From Deltaproteobacteria bacterium (GTDB taxonomy: Bacteria; Desulfobacterota; Binatia; UTPRO1), in assembly GCA_029262315.1 (NCBI GenBank), contig JAJCZP010000071.1, positions 1 to 64,000 on the forward strand: a stretch of 64,000 nt of DNA, written 5' to 3'. The notes beneath the pieces were generated by a model that had not been told where the DNA came from, ran no database searches, and saw only the letters and a list, made by a program, of their open reading frames with translations. The translations under genes were made by a program, and so were the position numbers. Position 1 is the stretch's first letter. The number at the start of each line of letters is the position of its first letter. Positions 26,353-34,679 of this stretch are shown here, in pieces.

Positions 26353-27641
26353 TGCCCCTCTGACGGCAGCAGGAGCGGCCGGGCACTCTCGGCCCAAGCG
26401 TCGTTCCAGCGAGTCTTTTCGCGTGCCGCCACGGCGGCACGGAGGCGTTCGAGCTCGGTCGTCGTGGCCGGAAACTCACCGAAGAGTCGCTCGAGGTGGG
26501 TCGCCAGCTCGCCCGCGCTCGTGAACAGCACGCCGGTCGTGCCATCCTCGATCTGCTCGCGTAGACACGGGGCGTAGTCGAGCGCGCATACCGGCACGCC
26601 CGCGCCGAACATATCGGCCACCTTCATTGGCAAATCGAGGCCCGATGCCGAGCGGTGCACCGACAGACCGAGGTCGGCGGCGCCGAGCAGCCGTGGATAG
26701 TCCGCGGCATCGAGCCAGAGCACGCGGATCGCGACCATCGACAGCGTGAGTGCCGCAATGCTTCGCAGATGATGATCGCGGAGCGGCCCATCGCCGGTCA
26801 GTGCGACGACGACGCGCGGCACGGGCGCCCCACCGGCGCCCGAAGACGCGAGAAGCCGCCGATCGAGATCGACGAGCGCGGCAAGGAGCAAGTCGATGTC
26901 CTCATCGACGGTCCAACTACTGGGACTCACGATCAATGCGGGCCGATCTGGGCCACGAACGGCCAGTCGTGGATCGAGGTCCGTTCCCAGCCGGCGAAAC
27001 AGCCCCTCCCGCACATCCGCTGGCGTAGGAACGAAGAAGTCCGCCGGTCGATCATAGAGGACCGTCGCATCGCCAATACTCCAGCGCTCGGCGAGCGCGG
27101 CTCGCATGGCACGCGAGACACAGAGGTGGGCATCCGCCCGACGCCCGAGGGCGCGTTCGTAGGCACGGGCCACACGGACGATCGGATGATCGTGGCCAAG
27201 CGTGAGCCCCAACATCGCATGGCCGAAATTGTGCCAGTCGATGACCAGCCGGGCGGCTCGCGTGCGACACACGACGAGCGCCACGAACAGCACCGGAATC
27301 GCCGGGGGATTCTGCACCAGGACCACCGACGGCCGCGGCACGCGGACGAGCAACATCCAGGCAAGCTCGAGCGTCTGACGCAAACCACGCCAGAGGGCGT
27401 AGACGAGAAAGGCCAGCCGTGGCAAGCGAGCCCCGGCGCCCGTCCTCGGCGCCCACAACCGATGCACGTGTACCCGTGGATGCTCGCTCACCGCACGGGG
27501 GAGCGCGTGTGTCACGTACCCCACGAGGTCGACCTCGGCGCCGGTGTCTCCGAGCGACCGTGCGTGGTAGAGCATCCGCGGGCTGCGCCCGAGATCCCCG
27601 AGAACGACGACGGTGATCCGCGTGCGTGCGTCCGACGACAT
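26349..27641 (-). CDS. ALG1-like beta-mannosyltransferase (GT33-type)
   Basis: 430 residues. VVVLGDLGRSPRMLYHARSL (11-30), VLVQNPPAIP (107-116), IDWHNFGHAML (134-144), YERALGRRAD, VLYDRPADFF (194-203), SSWTVDEDIDLLL, GDGPLRDHH, and DLGLSVHRSASGLDLPMKVADMFGAGVPVCA (from about 323). By eye this matches eukaryotic ALG1, which adds the first beta-1,4-mannose to GlcNAc2-PP-dolichol, through to the C-terminal TRWNDAW. Start is ATG 27641; the track start at 27749 lies in the divergent MurG-like gene. First gene of the three-gene operon. In bacteria GT33 is rarely described, so this is the clearest eukaryote-like gene here. Confidence 0.85.
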   Translation of the reverse strand: MSSDARTRITVVVLGDLGRSPRMLYHARSLGDTGAEVDLVGYVTHALPRAVSEHPRVHVHRLWAPRTGAGARLPRLAFLVYALWRGLRQTLELAWMLLVRVPRPSVVLVQNPPAIPVLFVALVVCRTRAARLVIDWHNFGHAMLGLTLGHDHPIVRVARAYERALGRRADAHLCVSRAMRAALAERWSIGDATVLYDRPADFFVPTPADVREGLFRRLGTDLDPRLAVRGPDRPALIVSPSSWTVDEDIDLLLAALVDLDRRLLASSGAGGAPVPRVVVALTGDGPLRDHHLRSIAALTLSMVAIRVLWLDAADYPRLLGAADLGLSVHRSASGLDLPMKVADMFGAGVPVCALDYAPCLREQIEDGTTGVLFTSAGELATHLERLFGEFPATTTELERLRAAVAAREKTRWNDAWAESARPLLLPSEGQ

Positions 27642-27664
27642 CAGCCGACCATGAGACCAGACGC

Positions 27665-28756
27665 GTGACCCGTCGTATAGCCATTGCCGCTGGCGGTACC
27701 GCCGGCCACGTGCATCCGGCATTGGCGGTGGCCGACGCGTATCGCGCACACGATCCCGACGTGGAGATCATTTTCCTCGGAACCGCGGATGGGATCGAGA
27801 CACGCCTCGTCCCGCGCCGCGGATACCCACTGAGATCGATTCCCGGCGCGCCTCTGCTTGGCGTGGGCTTGGCGGGCAAAGCGCGTGCGCTCGCGGCACT
27901 GATCCAGGGCGTTGCCGCGGCCCGCGGCATTCTCCGAACAGCCCGAACGGAGTTGGTGGTTGGATTCGGAGGCTACGCAGGCGCCGGAGCCATCCTCGCC
28001 GCCCGTTCGCTCGGCCTCGCAACCGCCATCCACGAAGCCAATGCCGTCGCCGGCGTCGCGAATCGGATGCTCGGCCGCTTCGCCGATCGCGTGCTGTTGG
28101 GTTTCCCGTCGGCCGCGGCCGACTTCCGCCCCGAGCAGACACTCATCACCGGTTTTCCGATCGCCGACACGATCACCGCCGCCACCCGCGATCGGAACGC
28201 ACGCCCGGAGCCGAACACACTCCACATCCTGGTCACCGGCGGTTCGGGGGGCTCGGCCTTCCTGAATAGGCATGCACCAGTGCTGCTGGCACGCGTTGCC
28301 AGTGGAGGTCTCACACTCGCGATCCAGCATCAATCTGGCACGAACGATCTCGCCGCCGTTCGGGCGGCGTACGCCGCCGCTGGGCTCGAGGCGGCAGTGA
28401 GCGCATATCTCGATGACATGGCAGCAGCCTATCAGGAGGCGGACTTCGCCATCACTTGCGCCGGCGCCGGCACCCTCGCCGAGCTCGCGGCCCGGGGCAT
28501 ACCGGCCTTGCTCGCTCCGCTCGCCAGCGCCGCGCTCGACCACCAACGCGCGAACGCCCGCGCCTACGCCGCCATGACGGATAGTCGCTGTGCGCCCGAA
28601 GACGCCTGGAACGTCGACGAGCTCGCGACCTACCTGATCGATCTGGCGCAATCGCCCGGCGCGCTCGCCGCGGCCGGCGCTCGGGTGCGCGCGGCGGCCC
28701 GCACTGACGCCGCGCACACGGTGGTCGAAGCGCTCGAAGCTTTGCTCGGCGCGTAG
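27665..28756 (+). CDS. MurG-type N-acetylglucosaminyltransferase (ALG13/14 superfamily)
   Basis: 363 residues from GTG 27665; an earlier GTG at 27626 gives 13 extra residues. IAIAAGGTAGHVHPALAVA is the MurG glycine loop, and GAGTLAELAARGIPALLAPL..ALDHQRANA is the UDP-GlcNAc site. MurG and the eukaryotic ALG13/ALG14 complex share this fold and reaction (UDP-GlcNAc to a lipid-PP-linked sugar). Its place away from the mur/fts cell-division genes and beside ALG1-, ALG2- and STT3-like genes suggests that it may add the second GlcNAc of the glycan rather than make lipid II. If the genome has another murG, this is a paralogue; otherwise it may be the only one. Confidence 0.85.
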   Translation: MTRRIAIAAGGTAGHVHPALAVADAYRAHDPDVEIIFLGTADGIETRLVPRRGYPLRSIPGAPLLGVGLAGKARALAALIQGVAAARGILRTARTELVVGFGGYAGAGAILAARSLGLATAIHEANAVAGVANRMLGRFADRVLLGFPSAAADFRPEQTLITGFPIADTITAATRDRNARPEPNTLHILVTGGSGGSAFLNRHAPVLLARVASGGLTLAIQHQSGTNDLAAVRAAYAAAGLEAAVSAYLDDMAAAYQEADFAITCAGAGTLAELAARGIPALLAPLASAALDHQRANARAYAAMTDSRCAPEDAWNVDELATYLIDLAQSPGALAAAGARVRAAARTDAAHTVVEALEALLGA

Positions 28757-28761
28757 TCGAC

Positions 28762-31380
28762 TCACGAGCGACCGTCCCAGTCGATCTGCCAGGTCACGAC
28801 CCGCGTACCGCCGACGCCGTGTCGTTCATCCACCTTCCGGAGATGGCGCGCGTAGCGCCCGTCGAGAAAAAGAAGGTGTACGAAGGTCGAACGAATGAGA
28901 TCGTGCGGTCCCACGAGCACGCGCTGATTGAGCTCATCGATCAGCACCGCGACCTCCGCGGGGGGCTCGCCCGCGACGGGCGTCTCGATGCGATCGTCCG
29001 CGGTGGCCTGCACGACCAGGGTCGGCGTCGCGACGAGTTCGCGTCCCGGGTACTTCGGGCGCTCCAATCTCAATCGCACCGAGCTCGGGTCTCCGGGGAC
29101 GAGCGCGACGTTGCGGAGCCAACTCGCCGTACGCCCACGACGCCGCTGAACCGGGCACTGCCAGGCGCCGTCGGCAGCGTCGGCACAGTCGATCCAGTCA
29201 TGGACCAGGAGATCACGACGCCAGGCGGGAAGGGCGGACGTCCCCGACAGCGTGGGCTCCCAACGCGCCAGATCTTTCCAGCTCTTCAACGTGATCTGCT
29301 GGCTGCTGAGCACGAGAAGCGCCGGAGGTGGCGCGCAATGGCTGGCCGCAAGGACGTCGCGCTGTGCCGCGAGCGGGAGCGCGCCTCCCTCGAGCAGCGC
29401 GACCGCACCCGCGCGATCGTGGACCGCGAGCGCCAGCACCAGGTCGTATGCATCTCTCGGCGCCATCCCAGATGCGACCAGGCGCGGGTAGGCACTCTCC
29501 CGCCCCTCGGGCTCGGGCGCCGCCGCCGAGCCGCAGCTCAGCATGCGGAGCAGGCCGAGCGTCTCGCGCTCGTCGGCCGCCATCAAACTCCGCCCGGTCC
29601 AGTAGGGAATACGGGTGCGAAGCGAGCCGCCGTCGGCAGTCACCCGCCGCTCGGCGACGTACTTGGCCCAGTACCCATGGTCCCACCAGAGGTGAAGCAC
29701 CGTCTCGGGTGCGGACTGCGCCCGAATGCTCGTGAGCGTGTCCCACCACGCATCGTCGATCCGCGGACGATAGTGCGATGCCAACGCGTGCGTCAGCTGC
29801 AACGTCGGCAAGAGCAGTGCCACCGCGGCGACCGCCGCCGCCGGACGAGCAGAGCGCCCCACCACTCCCGGCAGCAACGCCAACCCACGCTGCAGGCGGC
29901 CGATCGCATGCCCGAACGCGAGGCCGAAGGGGGCCACCAACAAGAGCACGAAACGCGCACCGATCGACGCCTGCACGGCGCCGACCAGAAACCACACCGT
30001 CGCGACCATCGCCGCGCCGCCGTCGTACGAGGAATCGACCTCGCGATCATCGATCAGTACACGCACGATGGCTGCAACGAGCGCCGGCACGACCAGGAGC
30101 TGGGCGGTGCCGACGCGAGTGAGCTCCGCACCGAAGAGCAGCCGGACGACGATGCCTGTACTCGCGGCGGCCGCCGCCATGTGCCACCAGCGCCAGCCGC
30201 GCCATGGTAGCAGCAGCACGCCGAAGCCGAGCCACCCGACCGTGCGTGCGACCTCCCCGCCGAGCCCACTCCCAATCTCGGCGCGCCTGGGTTCGTAGAG
30301 CTCGGCCACGCCTTCGAACACACTCGGCCACGGCAGCCGGTTCGACACCGCGTCCGCACTCGACGCCGCGATCGCCAAGGCCGGTCCGAGCCTGCGCAGC
30401 ATCTCAACGGGAACCGCGAAATACTCGTGATCGGTACCCGCGATACTCGTGGTCACGAAACAGGCCACGTAGTAGACGACCGTCATCGCGGCGGGACCCC
30501 GCATCGCCTCCGATGCCCGCCGCGGCGCCGGCGTTCCATCGGAACGCACGAATGGGTGCAGGCCAACCACGAAGACGTGGGCGATCAGGGCGGCCAGGAC
30601 GACGCCGTAGGTCAACGGCCAGCCGCTCCACGTACCGGCGTGCAGCCCGACGAAGCCGGCAGCAACGACGCTCCAGGCGCAGGCGCGAGCCAGTGTCGTC
30701 GCGGTCAGCGCCCGGACGATCGCCCACACCAGACACAGGGGCAACACGACATTCCAGACGTCGTTGTCGCTACCGGCGCTCCGGGTCAGGAAAAACGGAT
30801 TCCACGCGATGGCCGCACTGGTCGCAAGACCAGCCAGGTCCCCGCCAAGGCGGCGACCTATGCCGAACGCAGGAAAAATGACGAGCACACCGAGCATCAC
30901 CGGTACGAGATAGGCCGTCGCCGGCAATGGGTAGTCAGGGCGGACGGCGGTAATCACCCGGTGCAGTCCGACCATCGCCACGATGTGCATCGAGCGGCCG
31001 TACCGCATCGCCCGACCGACGGGCGCGTGCGTCAGCGTATCGCGACAGACGCCGTCGACGACCTGGTCACAGGTCGTGCCGTGGCGGAGATAGTTTCGCG
31101 CGGCGCGGAGCCAGACGTAGCTATCGTAGTCGCCGAGGTAGACGTGCGCCCGCCCGCCGGCGTCGTCGTAGCGCAAGAGCGCCTGCGTCTCCGTATCGAG
31201 TCCGGGGAGCGCGAGCGGCAGCAGACGCAGCCAAAGCGTGATGGCTCCGATCGCCAGCAGCAGCGCCCATCGAACCGGGCGCGCCAACACGCCACTGTGC
31301 CCCGCGGACGCCGGCCCCGCGCCGTCGGGCGGCACTGGTGCGCGGCCGTCGGGCTTCGTTGGTGCGCGGCCGGCGTGCAC
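28762..31380 (-). CDS. STT3/AglB/PglB-type oligosaccharyltransferase catalytic subunit
   Basis: 872 residues from GTG 31380, with GAGG about eight bases upstream. About 11-13 membrane helices occupy residues 35-530, then a periplasmic C-terminal domain. Catalytic features: first DxD-type motif GDYDSYVWL (83-91), second acidic motif SAGSDNDVWN (201-210), SVFEGVAEL (353-361, aligning by eye with the TIxE loop), the conserved Arg in GARFVLLL and WWDHGYW (565-571), the WWDYG sequon-recognition motif. These residues transfer a lipid-PP-linked glycan to Asn in Asn-X-Ser/Thr. The C-terminal half is longer than in Campylobacter PglB (713 aa). It ends 6 bp from the convergent MurG-like gene and starts 14 bp after the malyl-CoA lyase gene. 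The longer track start is not used. Confidence 0.9.
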   Translation of the reverse strand: MHAGRAPTKPDGRAPVPPDGAGPASAGHSGVLARPVRWALLLAIGAITLWLRLLPLALPGLDTETQALLRYDDAGGRAHVYLGDYDSYVWLRAARNYLRHGTTCDQVVDGVCRDTLTHAPVGRAMRYGRSMHIVAMVGLHRVITAVRPDYPLPATAYLVPVMLGVLVIFPAFGIGRRLGGDLAGLATSAAIAWNPFFLTRSAGSDNDVWNVVLPLCLVWAIVRALTATTLARACAWSVVAAGFVGLHAGTWSGWPLTYGVVLAALIAHVFVVGLHPFVRSDGTPAPRRASEAMRGPAAMTVVYYVACFVTTSIAGTDHEYFAVPVEMLRRLGPALAIAASSADAVSNRLPWPSVFEGVAELYEPRRAEIGSGLGGEVARTVGWLGFGVLLLPWRGWRWWHMAAAAASTGIVVRLLFGAELTRVGTAQLLVVPALVAAIVRVLIDDREVDSSYDGGAAMVATVWFLVGAVQASIGARFVLLLVAPFGLAFGHAIGRLQRGLALLPGVVGRSARPAAAVAAVALLLPTLQLTHALASHYRPRIDDAWWDTLTSIRAQSAPETVLHLWWDHGYWAKYVAERRVTADGGSLRTRIPYWTGRSLMAADERETLGLLRMLSCGSAAAPEPEGRESAYPRLVASGMAPRDAYDLVLALAVHDRAGAVALLEGGALPLAAQRDVLAASHCAPPPALLVLSSQQITLKSWKDLARWEPTLSGTSALPAWRRDLLVHDWIDCADAADGAWQCPVQRRRGRTASWLRNVALVPGDPSSVRLRLERPKYPGRELVATPTLVVQATADDRIETPVAGEPPAEVAVLIDELNQRVLVGPHDLIRSTFVHLLFLDGRYARHLRKVDERHGVGGTRVVTWQIDWDGRS

Positions 31381-31394
31381 CCAGTGATCCTCAA

Positions 31395-32450
31395 TCAGGC
31401 GGCGAAGCCGTAAAGCTCGGCGTACTCCGGGTCTTTCTCGGCGAGAAGCTTCGCGAGATTGACCATGACCTGACACTGCTTCCACGTCGCGTCGTCCTGC
31501 ATCTTGCCGTCGAGCATCAGCACGCCGGCGCCATCGGGCATCGCCTCGAGGACACGCTTGGCAAACGCGACTTCGTCCGGTGGTGGGCTGAAGACACGCT
31601 TGGCAATCCCGATCTGACTCGGATGAAGCGACCACGCCCCAACGCACCCGAGGAGGAACGCGGCGCGGAACTGATCCTCGCACCCGACCGCATCGGAGAT
31701 GTCACCGAATGGACCGTAGAACGGCAGCGCCCCAGTCGCAGCGCAGGCATCGACCATGCGCGCGATCGAGTAGTGCCACGGATCCTGCTGTGCGGTAATG
31801 CGCGGCGCGTCCTTGTTGTCCGGGTCGGGATCGGTGCGAACGAGATACGCCGGATGGCCACCGCCAACACGCGTCGTCTTCATGCGCCGCGACGCGGCGA
31901 GATCGGCCGGCCCAAAGCTCGTGCCCTGGATACGTGGGCTCGCCGCACAAATTTCTTCAATGTTCGTGACACCAAGCGCGGTCTCGAAGATGGCGTGGAT
32001 GAGGATGGGCCGCTGGATCTTGTGCTTGGCCTCGAGTTGCGCCAGCAGCCGATCGACGTAGTGGATGTCCCACGCGCCTTCGACCTTCGGCACCATGACG
32101 ACATCGAGACGGTTGCCGATCGCCTCGACCAGCTGCGTGATGTCGTCGAGAAACCACGGGCTGTCGAGACTGTTGACGCGCGACCAGAGAGGCGTGTCGC
32201 CGATATCGACTTCGCGTCCGATCTTGATCAGGCCTTCGCGCGACGCGATCTTCTTGTCGACCGGCACCGCGTCTTCCAGATTTCCGAGAAGGATGTCGAC
32301 CTTCGTTGCGATGTCGGGCAGCTTCGCGATCATCTTGGGATTGCTGGCGTCGAAGAAGTGCACCATGCGCGACGGCTTGACGGGAATCTCCGGCAGGGGA
32401 TCGGGCGCGCCAATGGCGAGCGGCTTGAAGAAATCTCGTGGGTTACGCAT
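31395..32450 (-). CDS. mcl1: L-malyl-CoA/beta-methylmalyl-CoA lyase
   Basis: 351 residues, the right size for Mcl1. [10 protein letters not shown]-like opening ([12 protein letters not shown]), [55 protein letters not shown] and [12 protein letters not shown] are signature segments of the CitE-like malyl-CoA lyase family. The enzyme cleaves malyl-CoA to glyoxylate and acetyl-CoA and methylmalyl-CoA to glyoxylate and propionyl-CoA, as in the 3-hydroxypropionate bicycle, ethylmalonyl-CoA pathway or serine cycle. A mesaconyl-CoA hydratase gene is at 59.6 kb and a SucCD/Mtk-type ligase at 42-44 kb. Confidence 0.9.
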   Translation of the reverse strand: MRNPRDFFKPLAIGAPDPLPEIPVKPSRMVHFFDASNPKMIAKLPDIATKVDILLGNLEDAVPVDKKIASREGLIKIGREVDIGDTPLWSRVNSLDSPWFLDDITQLVEAIGNRLDVVMVPKVEGAWDIHYVDRLLAQLEAKHKIQRPILIHAIFETALGVTNIEEICAASPRIQGTSFGPADLAASRRMKTTRVGGGHPAYLVRTDPDPDNKDAPRITAQQDPWHYSIARMVDACAATGALPFYGPFGDISDAVGCEDQFRAAFLLGCVGAWSLHPSQIGIAKRVFSPPPDEVAFAKRVLEAMPDGAGVLMLDGKMQDDATWKQCQVMVNLAKLLAEKDPEYAELYGFAA

Positions 32451-32522
32451 GGGCCCTGTATCTAGCGGGTTATGGCGCGACGTGCCAGGCGGGGATTCGA
32501 GGCCTAGAAGCCAGGGGGCCGA

Positions 32523-32963
32523 TCAGTCGGTCGTGGTCGCGAGCCCCGGCGCCACGCTGCCCATGCCCGCGGCCTCCGCCAGAGTCATCGTTGGCGACAA
32601 TCGCGCCAGGAGCGGGACCCGATCGCCGTAGGCACGGCCCGCAAGGACACGATCTCCGCGAAGCACGATACGGTAAATCGTCCCCCACTCGAGCCGCTCG
32701 CCCCCGATCACGCCGCGATTCGCCGCCTCGACGAACACCGCCTCGCCGTCCGTTGCCCACCGCACAATGTCGAAGTGAAACTCCTGAATCGTCGCCAAGA
32801 AGAGCGTCATGTAGTCGCGCACCTTGTCGCGATGGAGCGGCGCCTCCATGCCGGGATGCAGCACGGTGCCGTCCGCCGGGTCGAAGAGACCTTCGTAGAG
32901 CGCAGGGTCGGGAGTGGCGCCAAAGGCAGCGAAGCGTTCGAGAAATCGTTCGACGTCGGTCAT
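32523..32963 (-). CDS. NTF2-like/SnoaL-fold protein
   Basis: 146 residues from ATG 32963 (GGAGG five bases upstream). FLERFAAFGATPDPALYEGLFDPADGTVLHPGM, DYMTLFLATIQEFHFDIVRW and the GTIYRIVLRGDRVLAGRAY strand pattern fit the NTF2-like/SnoaL cone fold, which holds small ketones, isomerases or hydratases. No catalytic assignment possible. Upstream codons in the track are in a CG-rich leader and are dropped. Confidence 0.75.
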   Translation of the reverse strand: MTDVERFLERFAAFGATPDPALYEGLFDPADGTVLHPGMEAPLHRDKVRDYMTLFLATIQEFHFDIVRWATDGEAVFVEAANRGVIGGERLEWGTIYRIVLRGDRVLAGRAYGDRVPLLARLSPTMTLAEAAGMGSVAPGLATTTD

Positions 32964-33111
32964 GCGAACCTCCAGCCCGCAGGCATGCCGCCCTGGGGCG
33001 CATTCGTTCACCGACGCTTACCGGGCGCCCCGTGCAGACGGAAGCCGTGTCCGATTCGGCGACGATCTCCAGCCACGGGGCTAGATGCCGGCCGCCTTCG
33101 CGACGTCGAAC

Positions 33112-34575
33112 TCAGGGAAACGTGACGGTACGCTCGACGGTCTCGCCGGCGACGATCGTCACCTCGAGTGTCTCCTCCGGAGCGCCGTCCAGCTTCACGG
33201 CCGCAACCCGGACTGAGTAGGTACCGGGGATCAACTCGAATGCCTTCGGATTGGTCGTATCGGCGGTGTACGTCCGTCCACCGGCGATCTGCTTGCCGGT
33301 GTCTGGCTGCCGAATGGCGACGACCGCGTCGACGAGCGTGGCGCCCTGCACCGCGCCGACTTTCAGCGTCCCGCTCACATAGTCGTGCGTGAGATCGGTG
33401 CGCTGGCCGCCCGCGACGACCACACCTGAAAACTCCGCGATCGGCCCGCTCTTGATCTCGACCGAGCCGACCTGCACGTCGTAGCTGCCCGCCGTCAACT
33501 CGAGGACCCGAGGATTGCTCGTCGACGCGCGGTAGGTGCGCCCCCCGGCCACCCGCTCTTTGGTTCCAGCTCGATAGACGTTCACCGTCGCATCGGACAG
33601 CGCACCGTTGCGGGTGACACCCACCGCCAACATCCCCGCACTGAAGTCGGCCACCAACTCCGTGATCTTGCCGTCGCTCACCTCGACCGCGGCGAAACGC
33701 TGCTCGGCCTCGCCTTTCAGGCGTACGGCCTTGATCGAGACGTCGTACGTACCGACCGCGAGCGGAAAGATGCGCGGATTCGTCTCACTCGCGGTGTACG
33801 TGCGGCCGTGCGCGACGCGTTCGCTGGCGCCCGCCGGTGTCACGACGACCAGAGCATCGATCAGCGCTTCCGCCGCAGTGGCTCTGACCGACAGACGCGC
33901 CGGCGTCTCCTCGGCGGTCGGCGCCTCGATGGCGTCGTCGAGCGCACCCGCAAGCTCCTCGGCATTGCGGGCGTCGAAGTAGAGCCCGCCTGCCGCCTGA
34001 GCGGCGCATTCCAGCTGCGACACGTCGGCATCGCCCATATCGAAGCCAACGACGTGCATGACGAACTCGACCCCGGCCGTTTTGGCAGCTCGGACCGCCG
34101 CGCAGGGATCGCCGCCACAGGTTTCGATCCCGTCACTGACCAGGATGACCGTCGACACACGATCGCGCGTCTTCAACGCATCGATGGCCTGCTGCACGGC
34201 CTTCGTTGTCGGGGTCTTTCCTTTCGCGTTCAGGGTATCGATCTTGGTCCCGAGCGCGGACGCGTCGAGCGGCCCGATCGGGACGATACTCTCGATGTCG
34301 TCGCAGTCGCCCTCGCGGCGGTGTCCGTACGCGATCAGGCCGACCTCGGTGCCCGCGGGAATCTTCCCCGCCAGATCCTTCATGACCCGGCGCGCAATCA
34401 CGATCTTGGCCTCGCCAGCCACCTGGCCCCACATCGAGCCCGACGCATCGAGCACGAGAATGAGGTCGGAGGTCGTATCTGCCGCCGACACGGACGCGAC
34501 CCCCACCAACAACGCCGCCAGGAACCCCAGTCCGGCCCCTACCGGCTTCACTCTGCTCTGCATCGTCGTCCGCAT
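33112..34575 (-). CDS. exported von Willebrand factor A protein with three C-terminal repeats
   Basis: 487 residues. Signal peptide (GLGFLAALLVGVASVSAAD) then a vWA domain, 35-225, with intact MIDAS motif VLDASGSMWG (DxSxS at 43-47), later ILVSDGIETC. After it come three repeats of about 87-90 residues, each with a GGRTYxAxxxNPR core and a GxYxVxVxxV segment; I read them as beta-sandwich domains (PEGA/carboxypeptidase regulatory-like). It is probably a periplasmic or surface metal-dependent adhesin or scaffold. An SD is not obvious; ATG 34575 gives the whole signal peptide. Confidence 0.8.
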   Translation of the reverse strand: MRTTMQSRVKPVGAGLGFLAALLVGVASVSAADTTSDLILVLDASGSMWGQVAGEAKIVIARRVMKDLAGKIPAGTEVGLIAYGHRREGDCDDIESIVPIGPLDASALGTKIDTLNAKGKTPTTKAVQQAIDALKTRDRVSTVILVSDGIETCGGDPCAAVRAAKTAGVEFVMHVVGFDMGDADVSQLECAAQAAGGLYFDARNAEELAGALDDAIEAPTAEETPARLSVRATAAEALIDALVVVTPAGASERVAHGRTYTASETNPRIFPLAVGTYDVSIKAVRLKGEAEQRFAAVEVSDGKITELVADFSAGMLAVGVTRNGALSDATVNVYRAGTKERVAGGRTYRASTSNPRVLELTAGSYDVQVGSVEIKSGPIAEFSGVVVAGGQRTDLTHDYVSGTLKVGAVQGATLVDAVVAIRQPDTGKQIAGGRTYTADTTNPKAFELIPGTYSVRVAAVKLDGAPEETLEVTIVAGETVERTVTFP

Positions 34576-34649
34576 CGGACCTCCTCCTCAATGGCGACGA
34601 GGCATCGCCTGGTGACGCCACCGATGTAAACGTGTCGCGGATCGGAGTC

Positions 34650-34679
34650 GAGCCGGGACCCGAGCCGGGACCCGAGCCG
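34650..34679. repeat. 12-bp tandem repeat, 2.5 copies
   Basis: GAGCCGGGACCC twice followed by GAGCCG, in the gap between the vWA gene and the end of the cyclase fusion gene. Probably slippage. Confidence 0.5.

Noticed and set aside
28819-30210. 463-aa plus-strand ORF
   Set aside because: Antisense shadow of the STT3 gene, Arg/His-rich with no domain; the minus strand has clear catalytic motifs.
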